The position numbers and the translations under genes were made by a program. From positions 124,001-188,000 of the forward strand of contig NZ_JAATOM010000003.1 of the NCBI RefSeq assembly GCF_019207085.1: a DNA stretch of 64,000 nt, read 5' to 3'. Source of the DNA: Variovorax sp. dw_308 (lineage in GTDB: Bacteria; Pseudomonadota; Gammaproteobacteria; Burkholderiales; Burkholderiaceae_C). This document shows positions 1-8,000 of this stretch, one piece after another. The notes below the pieces were generated by a model, which worked only from the letters and a program-made list of their open reading frames with translations, did not search any database and was not told where the DNA came from. The first letter of the stretch is position 1, and every line of letters starts with the position of its first letter.

Positions 1-2
1 CA

Positions 3-392
3 AAGAAAGCGGCTGCTCCGGCAAAGAAGGCGGCTCCAGCAAAGAAGGCGGCCCCGGCGAAGAAGGCTGCTGCACCCGCGAAGAAGGCAGCAGCTCCGGC
101 CAAGAAGGCCGCACCGGCAAAGAAGGCGGCTCCCGCCAAGAAGCGCACCCCCAACGCTGCGTTCATGAAGGCCTTGACCCCCAGCCCGGCGCTCGCCGCT
201 GTGGTCGGTTCCACCCCGCTGCCACGCACTGCCGTGGTCAGCAAGCTGTGGGACTACATCAAGAAGAACAACCTTCAGGACAAGGCCAACAAGCGCAACA
301 TCAACGCCGACGCCAAGCTGAAGGAAATCTTCGGCAAGCCGCAAGTGTCGATGTTCGAGCTCGCTTCGCTGATCGGCAAGCACGTCAAGTAA
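3..392 (+). CDS. SWIB/MDM2-domain protein with histone-H1-like tail (5' end outside window)
   Basis: The frame is open from the window edge, so the start codon is missing. The visible N-terminal part is about 50 residues of imperfect KKAAPA/KKAAAPA repeats, a highly basic Lys/Ala/Pro tail like histone H1. The last 75 residues, from the Met at 165, resemble the SWIB fold (motifs KLWDYIKKNNLQD, NINADAKLKEIFG, MFELASLIGKHV). Such SWIB-plus-H1-tail proteins occur in Burkholderiales and Chlamydia and are presumed DNA-binding or nucleoid proteins; their exact role is not known. The gene is followed by a strong terminator, so it ends its own transcript. Confidence 0.85.
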   Translation, partial: KKAAAPAKKAAPAKKAAPAKKAAAPAKKAAAPAKKAAPAKKAAPAKKRTPNAAFMKALTPSPALAAVVGSTPLPRTAVVSKLWDYIKKNNLQDKANKRNINADAKLKEIFGKPQVSMFELASLIGKHVK

Positions 393-422
393 GCCCCAGG
401 CGCTTCGTGCGCCTGCCCGAAG

Positions 423-447
423 AGCCGGCCTTGTGCCGGCTTTTTTT
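423..447 (+). terminator. Rho-independent terminator after the SWIB gene
   Basis: A 7-bp perfect stem (AGCCGGC / GCCGGCT) with a 5-base loop is followed directly by seven T. A second hairpin (AGGCGC, loop, GCGCCT) lies just upstream at 398-414, between the stop codon and the terminator. Confidence 0.9.
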
Positions 448-478
448 CGTTTGGGGGTGACCGCTCTTCAGCGGTGCT

Positions 479-2245
479 TCACTTCCCCAACGCCGCCTTC
501 GTGATGCCGCTCAAGGTGCCGCGCGTGGTGATGATCTCGGGGTCGAGCGGTACCTCGATCAGCGTGCCGGTGTCGGCCTTCAATGCACGCAGCAGCGCCG
601 CCTCGAACTGGTCGGTGGCGGTCACCCGCTCGGCCGCGTAGCCATAGGCGCGTGCGAGCGCGCAGAAGTCCGGGTTGCGCAGCGCCGTGCCGCTCACGTT
701 GGTGGGGTACTCGCGCTCCTGGTGCATGCGGATGGTCCCGAACATGCCATTGTTGAGCAGGACGATGATGCTCTTGCCGCCGTGCTGCGATGCCGTCGCA
801 AGCTCCTGCCCGTTCATGAGGAAGTCTCCGTCGCCGGCGATGGTGAAGGCGATGCGCCCGCTCACGAGGTTTGCGGCAATGCCCGCGGGAACGCCGTAGC
901 CCATGGCGCCGCTGGTCGGCGCGAGCTGCGTCTTGTGGCCCTTCACGAGCCCGTGATAGCGGAAGAAGCGGTGCACCCAGCTCGCGAAGTTGCCCGCGCC
1001 ATTGGTGATGGCGGCGTCATGCGGCAGGTGCTGCTGCAGCAGTGCGACGACGGCCGCCATGTCGACCGCGCCGCGCGGGGCCGCGGGCGGGAGTCCGGGC
1101 AGCGGCTGCGGCTGCAGGTTGGCGAGATAGTCGGCATGGGCCGCATCGGTCCAGGTTTGCCAGGGCAGTTCCGGCGGCGCCGTGAGCACCTCGAGGCTGC
1201 GGGCCGCGGCGCTCATGCCGGCGTTGATGGCGAGGTCGGCCTGGTAGACGCGGTTGAGTTCCTCGGCGCTGGCGTGGATGTGCACCAGCTTCTGCTTCGG
1301 CCTGGGCGCTTCGAGCAGGGTGTAGCCACTGGTTGTCATCTCGCCGAGGCGCGGCCCGATGGCGATGACCAGGTCGCTGTCCTTCACGCGCTGCGCGAGC
1401 TTGGGATTGATGGCGATGCCGACATCGCCGGCGTAGAGCGCATGGTGGTTGTCGAACGTGTCCTGGAAGCGGAAGGCATTGCCCACCGGCAGCTGCCAGT
1501 TCTCGGCGAAGCGCTGCAGGGCCTGCGCCGCCTGCGGTGTCCACCCGCTGCCGCCGGCGATCACGAAGGGGCGCTTCGATTCCAGCAGCAACTCGCGCAG
1601 CGTGCGCAACGCGCCCGGGTCGCTCCACGGCTGCACCGCCTCCACGCGCGGCAGGGGTTTCGCCGTCGTCATCGAGCGCAGCATGTCCTCGGGCAGCACC
1701 AGCACGACGGGGCCTGGTCGCCCGTTCATCGCGGTGGAGAAGGCACGGGCGACGTACTCGGGGATGCGGCTGGCGTCGTCGATGCGTTCGACGCGCTTGG
1801 CGAAGCCCTTGGTGCTGGGCCCGAAGAAGCTGCCGTAGTCGACCTCCTGGAAGGCTTCACGATCGCGGAAGTCGCTGCCCACATCGCCGATGAACAGCAC
1901 CATCGGCGTGGAGTCCTGGAAGGCGTTGTGCACGCCGATCGATGCATTGGTCGCGCCCGGGCCGCGCGTGACGAAGCAGATGCCCGGCCGCCCGGTGATG
2001 CGCGCATGCGCGTCGGCCATGAAAGCGGCGCCGCCCTCCTGCCGGTTGACGATGAAGCGGATCGAATCGCCGTGCGCATGAAAGCCGTCGAGCACGGCAA
2101 GGAAGCTTTCGCCGGGCACACCGAAGGCGTGTGTGACGCCTTGCGCGACGAGGCACGACACGAGCAGGTGGCCAGCCATGACGGGGGATGGAGCGGCTGC
2201 ACCGGCAACGGCGTCTTGCGGGAGGGTGGGGTTGGCTTGTGTCAC
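479..2245 (-). CDS. Thiamine-pyrophosphate-dependent enzyme, acetolactate-synthase-like
   Basis: This is a 588-residue protein of the acetolactate synthase/benzoylformate decarboxylase superfamily. The N-terminal Pyr domain has the catalytic Glu near residue 70 (NRQEGGAAFM). The C-terminal PP domain has the TPP/Mg motif GDGDF near 471 and a paired Asn near 498. I chose the GTG start at 2245 because AAGAGG lies a few bases upstream; a longer frame would run into the divergent TetR gene. Met at 2179 is an alternative start with a weaker ribosome site. It probably makes or breaks a carbon-carbon bond next to a keto group, but the substrate cannot be told. It is divergent from the TetR regulator and may belong to the catabolic locus to its right. 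Confidence 0.8.
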   Translation of the reverse strand: MTQANPTLPQDAVAGAAAPSPVMAGHLLVSCLVAQGVTHAFGVPGESFLAVLDGFHAHGDSIRFIVNRQEGGAAFMADAHARITGRPGICFVTRGPGATNASIGVHNAFQDSTPMVLFIGDVGSDFRDREAFQEVDYGSFFGPSTKGFAKRVERIDDASRIPEYVARAFSTAMNGRPGPVVLVLPEDMLRSMTTAKPLPRVEAVQPWSDPGALRTLRELLLESKRPFVIAGGSGWTPQAAQALQRFAENWQLPVGNAFRFQDTFDNHHALYAGDVGIAINPKLAQRVKDSDLVIAIGPRLGEMTTSGYTLLEAPRPKQKLVHIHASAEELNRVYQADLAINAGMSAAARSLEVLTAPPELPWQTWTDAAHADYLANLQPQPLPGLPPAAPRGAVDMAAVVALLQQHLPHDAAITNGAGNFASWVHRFFRYHGLVKGHKTQLAPTSGAMGYGVPAGIAANLVSGRIAFTIAGDGDFLMNGQELATASQHGGKSIIVLLNNGMFGTIRMHQEREYPTNVSGTALRNPDFCALARAYGYAAERVTATDQFEAALLRALKADTGTLIEVPLDPEIITTRGTLSGITKAALGK

Positions 2246-2285
2246 GCGGGCCTCTTGAAGTGGTGGCCGATTATCGGGAGCGCGC

Positions 2286-2342
2286 AATTCACCGTGGCCC
2301 CTCGGGAAAACGATGTGGCAGCTATTCACGACGCGGTGAATT
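2286..2342. promoter_or_regulatory. Candidate TetR-family operator region
   Basis: ATTCAC (2324-2329), six bases, GTGAAT (2336-2341) form an 18-bp inverted repeat ending one base before the TetR start codon. A further copy, AATTCACCG (2286-2294), is an exact inverted match of CGGTGAATT (2334-2342). The position between two divergent genes suits an autoregulated TetR repressor. The assignment rests on symmetry and position only. Confidence 0.5.
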
Positions 2343-3023
2343 ATGGCCGCCATGTTGAGTCCCGCAACCCTGTTGTCGACGACTGACGCAGCACCTGCCG
2401 AACTGCGCAGCCGCAACGCGGACCGCACGCAACAGGAGATCCTGAAGGCTGCCACGCAGGAGTTCTCGACGACCGGCCTGGGCGGTGCGCGCATGGAACG
2501 CATCGCCGCGCTGGCGAGGGTCAACAAGCGGCTGGTGTACTACTACTTCGAGAGCAAGGAACTGCTTTTTCTCTCGGTGCTCGAGGACACCTACGCGCGC
2601 ATCCGCGCGGCCGAGCGCACGCTGCGGCTGGAGAACCTGGAGCCCGCCACGGCCGTGCGCCGACTCGTGGAATTCACCTGGGACTACTACCTGGAGCACC
2701 CGGAGTTCCTGGCCTTGCTCAACAGCGAGAACCTGCATCGCGCGAGTCATCTGCAGCGCTCATCGCACATCCAGGAGATGAATTCGCCGCTGGTGCAGTT
2801 GCTGCGCGACGTGGTGGAGCGCGGGCAGCGCGAAGGCTTGTTCCGGGAAGGTGTGGACCCGGTGCAGCTCTACATCTCGATCGCGGCGCTCTGCTACTTC
2901 TACCTGTCGAACAACCCCACGCTGTCGACGATCTTCGGACGCGACCTGCGCACGCCCGCGGCGCTGCAGGAGCGGCTTTCGCACATGACGGATGTGGTGA
3001 TGGGATACCTGTTGCGCAAATAG
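2343..3023 (+). CDS. TetR/AcrR-family transcriptional regulator
   Basis: A 226-residue protein. Its N-terminal helix-turn-helix region (about residues 20-75) shows the TetR pattern: RTQQEILKAATQEF, then an RIAALARVNKRLVYYYF-like recognition segment. The remainder is the helical ligand and dimer domain, which is not specific enough to predict the effector. Starts at 2343 or 2352 are both possible; neither has a good Shine-Dalgarno, and a palindrome ends just before 2343. It is divergent from the TPP enzyme and 51 bp upstream of the PhyH-type gene, so it probably controls one or both directions. Confidence 0.85.
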   Translation: MAAMLSPATLLSTTDAAPAELRSRNADRTQQEILKAATQEFSTTGLGGARMERIAALARVNKRLVYYYFESKELLFLSVLEDTYARIRAAERTLRLENLEPATAVRRLVEFTWDYYLEHPEFLALLNSENLHRASHLQRSSHIQEMNSPLVQLLRDVVERGQREGLFREGVDPVQLYISIAALCYFYLSNNPTLSTIFGRDLRTPAALQERLSHMTDVVMGYLLRK

Positions 3024-3074
3024 CAACGGCGGGCGGCAGTTCACCAGGGAGTTAACGACAAGAGCGGAGACCGA

Positions 3075-3812
3075 ATGGATTCGTACGACGCAGCGTATTA
3101 CCGGCATCACGGCCACCTGACGGTGAACGGCGTGTTCCCGTCCGACGAGATGGACAGCGTCGTGCGCGACATCGAGCAATGGGGCGAGTCCTTCCTGCAG
3201 ACGCTGCCGGCGGAGCAGCGCAGCTGGTACATCGACGGCGGCGTGACCGCGCGGACGGTGCTGCGCAAGCTGGACAACCCGCATGCGCATCGACCTGCGG
3301 TGCAGGCGCTGGCGCGCGATCGCCGGCTGCTCGACCTGGTGGAAGCCTTCATCGGGCCGGGCGTGTCGGTGTACTTCAGCCAGATCTTCTTCAAGCCGCC
3401 GGAAGGCGGCGGCCCCAAGCCGGCGCACCAGGACAACTTCTACTTCGGCCCTGCCGACCCGGAAGGCGTGGTGACAGCATGGATCGCGCTCGACGATGCG
3501 ACGCTGGAAAACGGCTGCCTCTACTTCGGCGACGGGACGAACCTGGGGCCGGTCTATGCGCACTTCGCGCCGGAGGGGGAGCCGTTCAACCTGCAGATTC
3601 CAACGGACATCCTGGCGCGCCAGCCCATGGTGCCGGCGCCGGTGCGCAAGGGCGGCGTGAGCTTTCATCACGGCAACACCTTCCACTGCTCGGGTTCGAA
3701 CAACAGCAACAAGTGGCGCCGCGCCTGCGCATTGCACTTCGTGAGCGATGGGAACAGCTTCGACCACCCCGCCCTGCCCTACGACCATTCCTTGAAGTTC
3801 CGGGTGTCATGA
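3075..3812 (+). CDS. Phytanoyl-CoA dioxygenase (PhyH) family protein
   Basis: A 245-residue Fe(II)/2-oxoglutarate-dependent oxygenase. The iron ligands are visible: His118 and Asp120 (AHQDNFYF), and a distal His near 204 in the HCSGSN motif. The N-terminal sequence YDAAYYRHHGHLTV is typical of the family. PhyH members hydroxylate many small molecules, so the substrate is open. It is the first gene of a tight plus-strand series: its stop codon is one base from the ATG of the ABC permease, which suggests it acts on, or prepares, the imported compound. Confidence 0.85.
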   Translation: MDSYDAAYYRHHGHLTVNGVFPSDEMDSVVRDIEQWGESFLQTLPAEQRSWYIDGGVTARTVLRKLDNPHAHRPAVQALARDRRLLDLVEAFIGPGVSVYFSQIFFKPPEGGGPKPAHQDNFYFGPADPEGVVTAWIALDDATLENGCLYFGDGTNLGPVYAHFAPEGEPFNLQIPTDILARQPMVPAPVRKGGVSFHHGNTFHCSGSNNSNKWRRACALHFVSDGNSFDHPALPYDHSLKFRVS

Positions 3813-3813
3813 C

Positions 3814-4596
3814 ATGAGGCACTGGATGCATCCGGCGACGCGGCCGTTCTGGCTGATCCTGATCCTGCTGGTGCTGTGGGACATCGCGATCCGGGTATTC
3901 AAGATCCCGCCCTACCTGATCCCGCCACCGCTCGCGGTGGTCAAGCAGTTGTTCGCCGAATGGCCGATGCTGCTGCGCGAGATGATGCCGACGCTCTATG
4001 CAACGCTCGGCGGCTTTGCGCTCTCCGCCATCATCGGCGTGCCGATCGCGATGTGGATCGCCTACTCGCGGCTGGTCGAGAGCTTCGTCTATCCGCTGCT
4101 GGTGTTCTCGCAGTCGGTGCCGAAGGTGGCGATCGCGCCGCTGTTCGTGGTGTGGTTCGGCTTCGGCATCGTGCCGAAGGTGATTGCGGCCTTCCTGCTG
4201 GGATTCTTCCCGGTGGTGGTGTCGACGGTGCAGGGCTTCAAGTCGGTCGAGCCCGATGTGATCGACCTGGCGCGTTCGATGGGCGCCAACGGGCTCAAGA
4301 TCTTCCTCAAGTTCCGCCTGCCGCATGCGCTGCCGGCCATCTTCAGCGGGCTCAAGGTGTCGGTCACGCTGGCCGTGGTCGGCGCAGTGGTCGGTGAATT
4401 CGTCGGGTCCAACTCGGGCATCGGCTTCGTGCTGCAACGCGCGACCGGCACCTTCGACCTGCCGCTCATGTTCGCCGCGCTGGTGGTGCTGTCGATGATG
4501 GGCGTGGTGCTGTTCCTCATCGTCGAGCTGATCGAGCGCTGGCTGATGCCCTGGCACGCGTCGCAGCGGCACGACGTCCAGCAGACCATGGCCTGA
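3814..4596 (+). CDS. ABC transporter permease (SsuC/TauC/NMT1-system type)
   Basis: A 260-residue integral membrane protein with about six transmembrane segments and the BPD_transp_1 domain. The EAA-like loop is recognisable around 145-170 (DLARSMGANGLKIFLKF). It resembles permeases for sulfonates, taurine, pyrimidine precursors and aromatic or phthalate-like acids. It forms an importer with the binding protein and ATPase that follow. The order permease, binding protein, ATPase within one operon is clear. Confidence 0.9.
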   Translation: MRHWMHPATRPFWLILILLVLWDIAIRVFKIPPYLIPPPLAVVKQLFAEWPMLLREMMPTLYATLGGFALSAIIGVPIAMWIAYSRLVESFVYPLLVFSQSVPKVAIAPLFVVWFGFGIVPKVIAAFLLGFFPVVVSTVQGFKSVEPDVIDLARSMGANGLKIFLKFRLPHALPAIFSGLKVSVTLAVVGAVVGEFVGSNSGIGFVLQRATGTFDLPLMFAALVVLSMMGVVLFLIVELIERWLMPWHASQRHDVQQTMA

Positions 4597-4646
4597 CCAC
4601 CCCCTTCGGTATCCCTTTCGCAACCTCAACCTACAGGAGACACAGC

Positions 4647-5645
4647 ATGGAACGTCGCAACTGGATTCGAATGGTGGCCGCCGCCGCACTGGCAGCGGGG
4701 CTGGCACCAGGTGCGATGGCGCAGCAGCGCGACAAGGTGACCCTGCTGCTCAACTGGTATGTGTACAGCGAGCATGCGCCCTTCTTCATCGGCAAGGCCA
4801 AGGGGCTCTATGAAGCGGAAGGCATCGATCTCGACATCCAGGAGGGCCGCGGCTCGGCCGTGTCGATCCAGGCGGTGGCGGCGAACTCGGCCACCTTCGG
4901 CTATGTCGACGTGCCGACCATGATCAAGGCCGCGACCAAGGGCGCGCCGGTGAAGGCCGTCGGCGTCGCCTTGCAGGTGAGCCCGATGGCGGCCATGGGG
5001 TTCAGCGAGAAGAACATCAAGACGCCGCAGGACATCGTCGGCAAGACGGTGGCCATGACGCCCGGCGATTCGATGAGCCAGATCTGGCCGCTTTTCCTGA
5101 AGAAGACGGGCTTGCAGGAGGGGCAGTACAAGGTGGTCTCGGGCGACGCGCAGACCAAGCTCAACGCCGTCATCAACGGCCAGGCCGACCTGCTGCTGGG
5201 CTATGTGATGGACCAGAACATCAAGGTGCAGGACGCGACCAAGAAGCCGGTGACAGTGATCCGCTTCGCGGACTACGGCGTGACGCTGGTCAGCTCCGGC
5301 ATCGTGGCGCACAAGGACACGCTGGCCAGCAAGCCCGACCTGGTGAAGCGCTTCATGCGCGCCACGACCAAGGCCTTCGAGGAGACGGAGAAGGCGCCGG
5401 AGGCCGCGATCGACGCCATGCTCGCGGCCAACAGCAAGGCCGGCCAGCGCGACACGCTCATCGTCGGCATCAAGCTGACCACGCCGCTCTACCACTCGGC
5501 CGAGACGAAGTCGCAGCGCCCGCTGCGTGCATCGATGAAGGACATCAACGAGTCACTCGACCTGCTGGTGCAATACGGTGGGCTGGAGGCCGCGTCGCGC
5601 GGCAAGGCGGAGGACTGGGTGACGAACGATTTCCTGCCGCAATGA
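4647..5645 (+). CDS. ABC transporter substrate-binding protein, NMT1/ThiY-like
   Basis: A 332-residue periplasmic binding protein. A Sec signal peptide is visible (basic MERRNWIRM, hydrophobic core, cleavage near AMAQQ at about residue 26). The mature start KVTLLLNWYVYSEHAPFFIG matches the NMT1/SsuA-like family, which binds thiamine precursors, sulfonates or other small organic molecules. An AGGAGA ribosome site lies a few bases upstream. The ligand is not predictable from sequence, but the enzymes downstream suggest a polyol, sugar acid or related compound. Confidence 0.88.
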   Translation: MERRNWIRMVAAAALAAGLAPGAMAQQRDKVTLLLNWYVYSEHAPFFIGKAKGLYEAEGIDLDIQEGRGSAVSIQAVAANSATFGYVDVPTMIKAATKGAPVKAVGVALQVSPMAAMGFSEKNIKTPQDIVGKTVAMTPGDSMSQIWPLFLKKTGLQEGQYKVVSGDAQTKLNAVINGQADLLLGYVMDQNIKVQDATKKPVTVIRFADYGVTLVSSGIVAHKDTLASKPDLVKRFMRATTKAFEETEKAPEAAIDAMLAANSKAGQRDTLIVGIKLTTPLYHSAETKSQRPLRASMKDINESLDLLVQYGGLEAASRGKAEDWVTNDFLPQ

Positions 5646-5655
5646 GTCGCGCGGC

Positions 5656-6480
5656 ATGACCGCCGTCGTCATCCCGCTCGACCCCGCCGAGCGCGCGGTG
5701 CAGGCGCTCGCGCCGGTGCTGATCGAGGGGCGTGGCGTCAGCAAGACCTACCGCACGCGCGAAGGCGATGTGGAAACGCTGAAGCCGCTCGACTTCCAGA
5801 TCCGCGCCGGCGAATTCGTCTCGGTCATCGGACCTTCGGGCTGCGGCAAGAGCACGCTCATGAAGATGGTGGCCGGCCTGCTGCCGATCAGTGGCGGCGA
5901 GTTGGAGCTCTCGGGCAAGGTGGTGCGCGGGCCGCAGACCGATGTCGGCATCGTGTTCCAGAGCGCCTTGCTGCTGCCTTGGCGCACGGTGATCGACAAC
6001 ATCCTGCTGCAGGCGGAGATCCGCGGCCTGCCCAAGGCTGCCGCACGCGATCGTGCCGACCAGTTGATGGCCATGGCCGGCCTGCAAGGCTTCGAGAACA
6101 AGTACCCCTGGCAGCTTTCCGGCGGCATGCAGCAGCGCGTCGCGATCCTGCGCGCCCTGCTGCACGACCCGCCTGTGCTGCTGATGGACGAGCCGTTCGG
6201 CGCACTCGACGCCATGACGCGCGAGAAGATGAATGTCGAGCTGCAACGCATCTGGATGGCCGCGGGCAAGACCGTGCTGCTCATCACGCACAGCATTTCA
6301 GAGGCGATCTTCCTGTCGGACCGCGTCTTCGTGATGACCGAGCGGCCCGGCCGTTTTGCTGCGGTGTACGACATCGACCTGCCGCGCCCGCGCGCGCTCG
6401 ACGTGATGGGCAGCGCGAAGTTCGCGGCGCATGCCAGGACCTTGCGCGCGCACTTCTTCGCGCAGGGCCATCTCGATTGA
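5656..6480 (+). CDS. ABC transporter ATP-binding protein
   Basis: A 274-residue nucleotide-binding subunit of the nitrate/sulfonate/taurine importer class. Walker A is GPSGCGKST (59-67), the Q-loop lies near FQSALLLPW (101-109), the signature is LSGGMQQR (154-161), and Walker B is LLMDEPFGALD (about 175-185), with the switch His in LITHSISEA. It starts 10 bases after the binding-protein gene and completes the importer. Confidence 0.93.
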   Translation: MTAVVIPLDPAERAVQALAPVLIEGRGVSKTYRTREGDVETLKPLDFQIRAGEFVSVIGPSGCGKSTLMKMVAGLLPISGGELELSGKVVRGPQTDVGIVFQSALLLPWRTVIDNILLQAEIRGLPKAAARDRADQLMAMAGLQGFENKYPWQLSGGMQQRVAILRALLHDPPVLLMDEPFGALDAMTREKMNVELQRIWMAAGKTVLLITHSISEAIFLSDRVFVMTERPGRFAAVYDIDLPRPRALDVMGSAKFAAHARTLRAHFFAQGHLD

Positions 6481-6526
6481 CATGACGCCCACCCTCCGAG
6501 CGCCCGCTGCACGATGAAGAACGCGC

Positions 6527-7975
6527 ATGGCTGACACAACCATCGTGACCGTTCCCACGGTGCGCGTGCTCGCAGTGGACTGCGGCGTACGCCCGATGCA
6601 CCTGCGCCTGCCCTTCAAGTTCGGCGCCGCCACGCTCACGCGCTGCCCGCAACTCTTCGTGCGCGCCGTGGTGGACTGCGGCCTGCAGGGCACCACGACC
6701 GGGTGGGCTGCCGAGATGATGGTGCCGCGCTGGTTCGACAAGCGCAGCGGCCCGAGCCATGCCGGCAACGTGCGCGACTTGCAACTGGCCGTGGCCGCCG
6801 CGGCCGACGCCTACACCCACAGTGCCGCGCAGCCCGCCTTCGGCCTGTTCGAGCGCCACTATGCCGAGCTGATGGCGGAAGGCGCCTTCCGCGATTCGAC
6901 CGAGCTTTCCACCGCCTTCGGTCAGGCCGTGCTCGACCGCGCGGTGCTCGATGCGCTGTGCCGCGCCACGCGAAGCTCCGTGTACGGCGCCATCCAGCGC
7001 AACCTGGTCGGCCTCACCGACACGGCCATTGCCGCCGACATGGCCGACTGGGACTGGAACCATTGGCTCGGGACCCTCGTGCCCTCGACGACCCTTCACG
7101 CCCGCCACACCATCGGCATGCTCGATGCGCTGGACGACGACGGCCTCGCGGACGACCCGGCCGCGCTGCCCGTGGGCCTGCCAGCCATCGTGCGCCGCTA
7201 CGGGCATCGCCATTTCAAGATCAAGCTCGGTGGCGACGTGGCCACCGACCTGGCACGTCTCGATGCGGTGCTGGCCACGCTGGACGCCGTGCAGCCGGGC
7301 CACTGCTTCACGCTCGACGGCAACGAGCAATATCCCGGCACCGATGCACTCGCCGCGCTGTACGCAGGCTTGCGTGCCATGCCCCGGCTCGCGGCGCGGC
7401 CTGACGCCCTGCTCTACATCGAGCAACCGCTCGCACGCGACGCCAGCCTGGAGGCCGATCTCGCATCGCTCGACAGCCCCGCGCCGCTGTTGCTCGACGA
7501 AGCCGACGGCACGCTCGATGCCTTCCCGGCCGGCCGCAAGGCGGGATGGCGCGGCGTGTCGAGCAAGGGCTGCAAGGGCCTCTACAAGGCGATCATCAAC
7601 CGCGCCCGCTGCGACAAGTGGAACGCACGCGCGCCCGAAGGCCACCCCTACTTCATGTCTGCCGAAGACCTGACCTGCCAGGCCGGCGTTGCGGTACAGC
7701 AGGACCTGGCGCTGGCCGCGCTGCTCGGCCTGAGCCATTGCGAGCGCAACGGTCATCACTACGTCGACGGTTTCGGCGACGCGCCGGAGCAGGAACAGAT
7801 CGCCTTCGCCGTCGCGCACATGGGCTTGTACGAAGCGTCATCGGGGCGCGCGCGGCTTGCCATCCAGGACGGCCGCATCGCGATCGGCTCGCTCGCCCGC
7901 ACGGGCTTCGCCTCCAGCGCCATTCCCGACTTCGACAGCCTGCGCCCGCTGGCCGACGCGCCACTGCTTGTCTAG
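6527..7975 (+). CDS. Enolase-superfamily (mandelate racemase/muconate lactonizing-like) enzyme
   Basis: A 482-residue protein, longer than the usual 360-400 of the family. The C-terminal barrel has a KIK motif near 230 (HFKIKLGG) and likely metal ligands in LDGNEQ (about 263), YIEQPLARD (about 299) and LLDEADG (about 325). After the last ligand comes an unusual Cys/Lys-rich stretch, SSKGCKGLYKAIINRARC. The superfamily abstracts a proton next to a carboxylate, for example in sugar-acid dehydration or racemisation. It follows the ABC genes by 46 bases and precedes the dehydrogenase, so it is probably a catabolic step. The substrate is unknown. Confidence 0.75.
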   Translation: MADTTIVTVPTVRVLAVDCGVRPMHLRLPFKFGAATLTRCPQLFVRAVVDCGLQGTTTGWAAEMMVPRWFDKRSGPSHAGNVRDLQLAVAAAADAYTHSAAQPAFGLFERHYAELMAEGAFRDSTELSTAFGQAVLDRAVLDALCRATRSSVYGAIQRNLVGLTDTAIAADMADWDWNHWLGTLVPSTTLHARHTIGMLDALDDDGLADDPAALPVGLPAIVRRYGHRHFKIKLGGDVATDLARLDAVLATLDAVQPGHCFTLDGNEQYPGTDALAALYAGLRAMPRLAARPDALLYIEQPLARDASLEADLASLDSPAPLLLDEADGTLDAFPAGRKAGWRGVSSKGCKGLYKAIINRARCDKWNARAPEGHPYFMSAEDLTCQAGVAVQQDLALAALLGLSHCERNGHHYVDGFGDAPEQEQIAFAVAHMGLYEASSGRARLAIQDGRIAIGSLARTGFASSAIPDFDSLRPLADAPLLV

Positions 7976-8000
7976 TTCCAACCCCGGAGACATCTACCCC

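Noticed and set aside
3..160. Tandem repeats at the left edge considered as a non-coding satellite or CRISPR
   Set aside because: The repeats are in frame with the SWIB domain and encode Lys/Ala/Pro units; there are no unique spacers.
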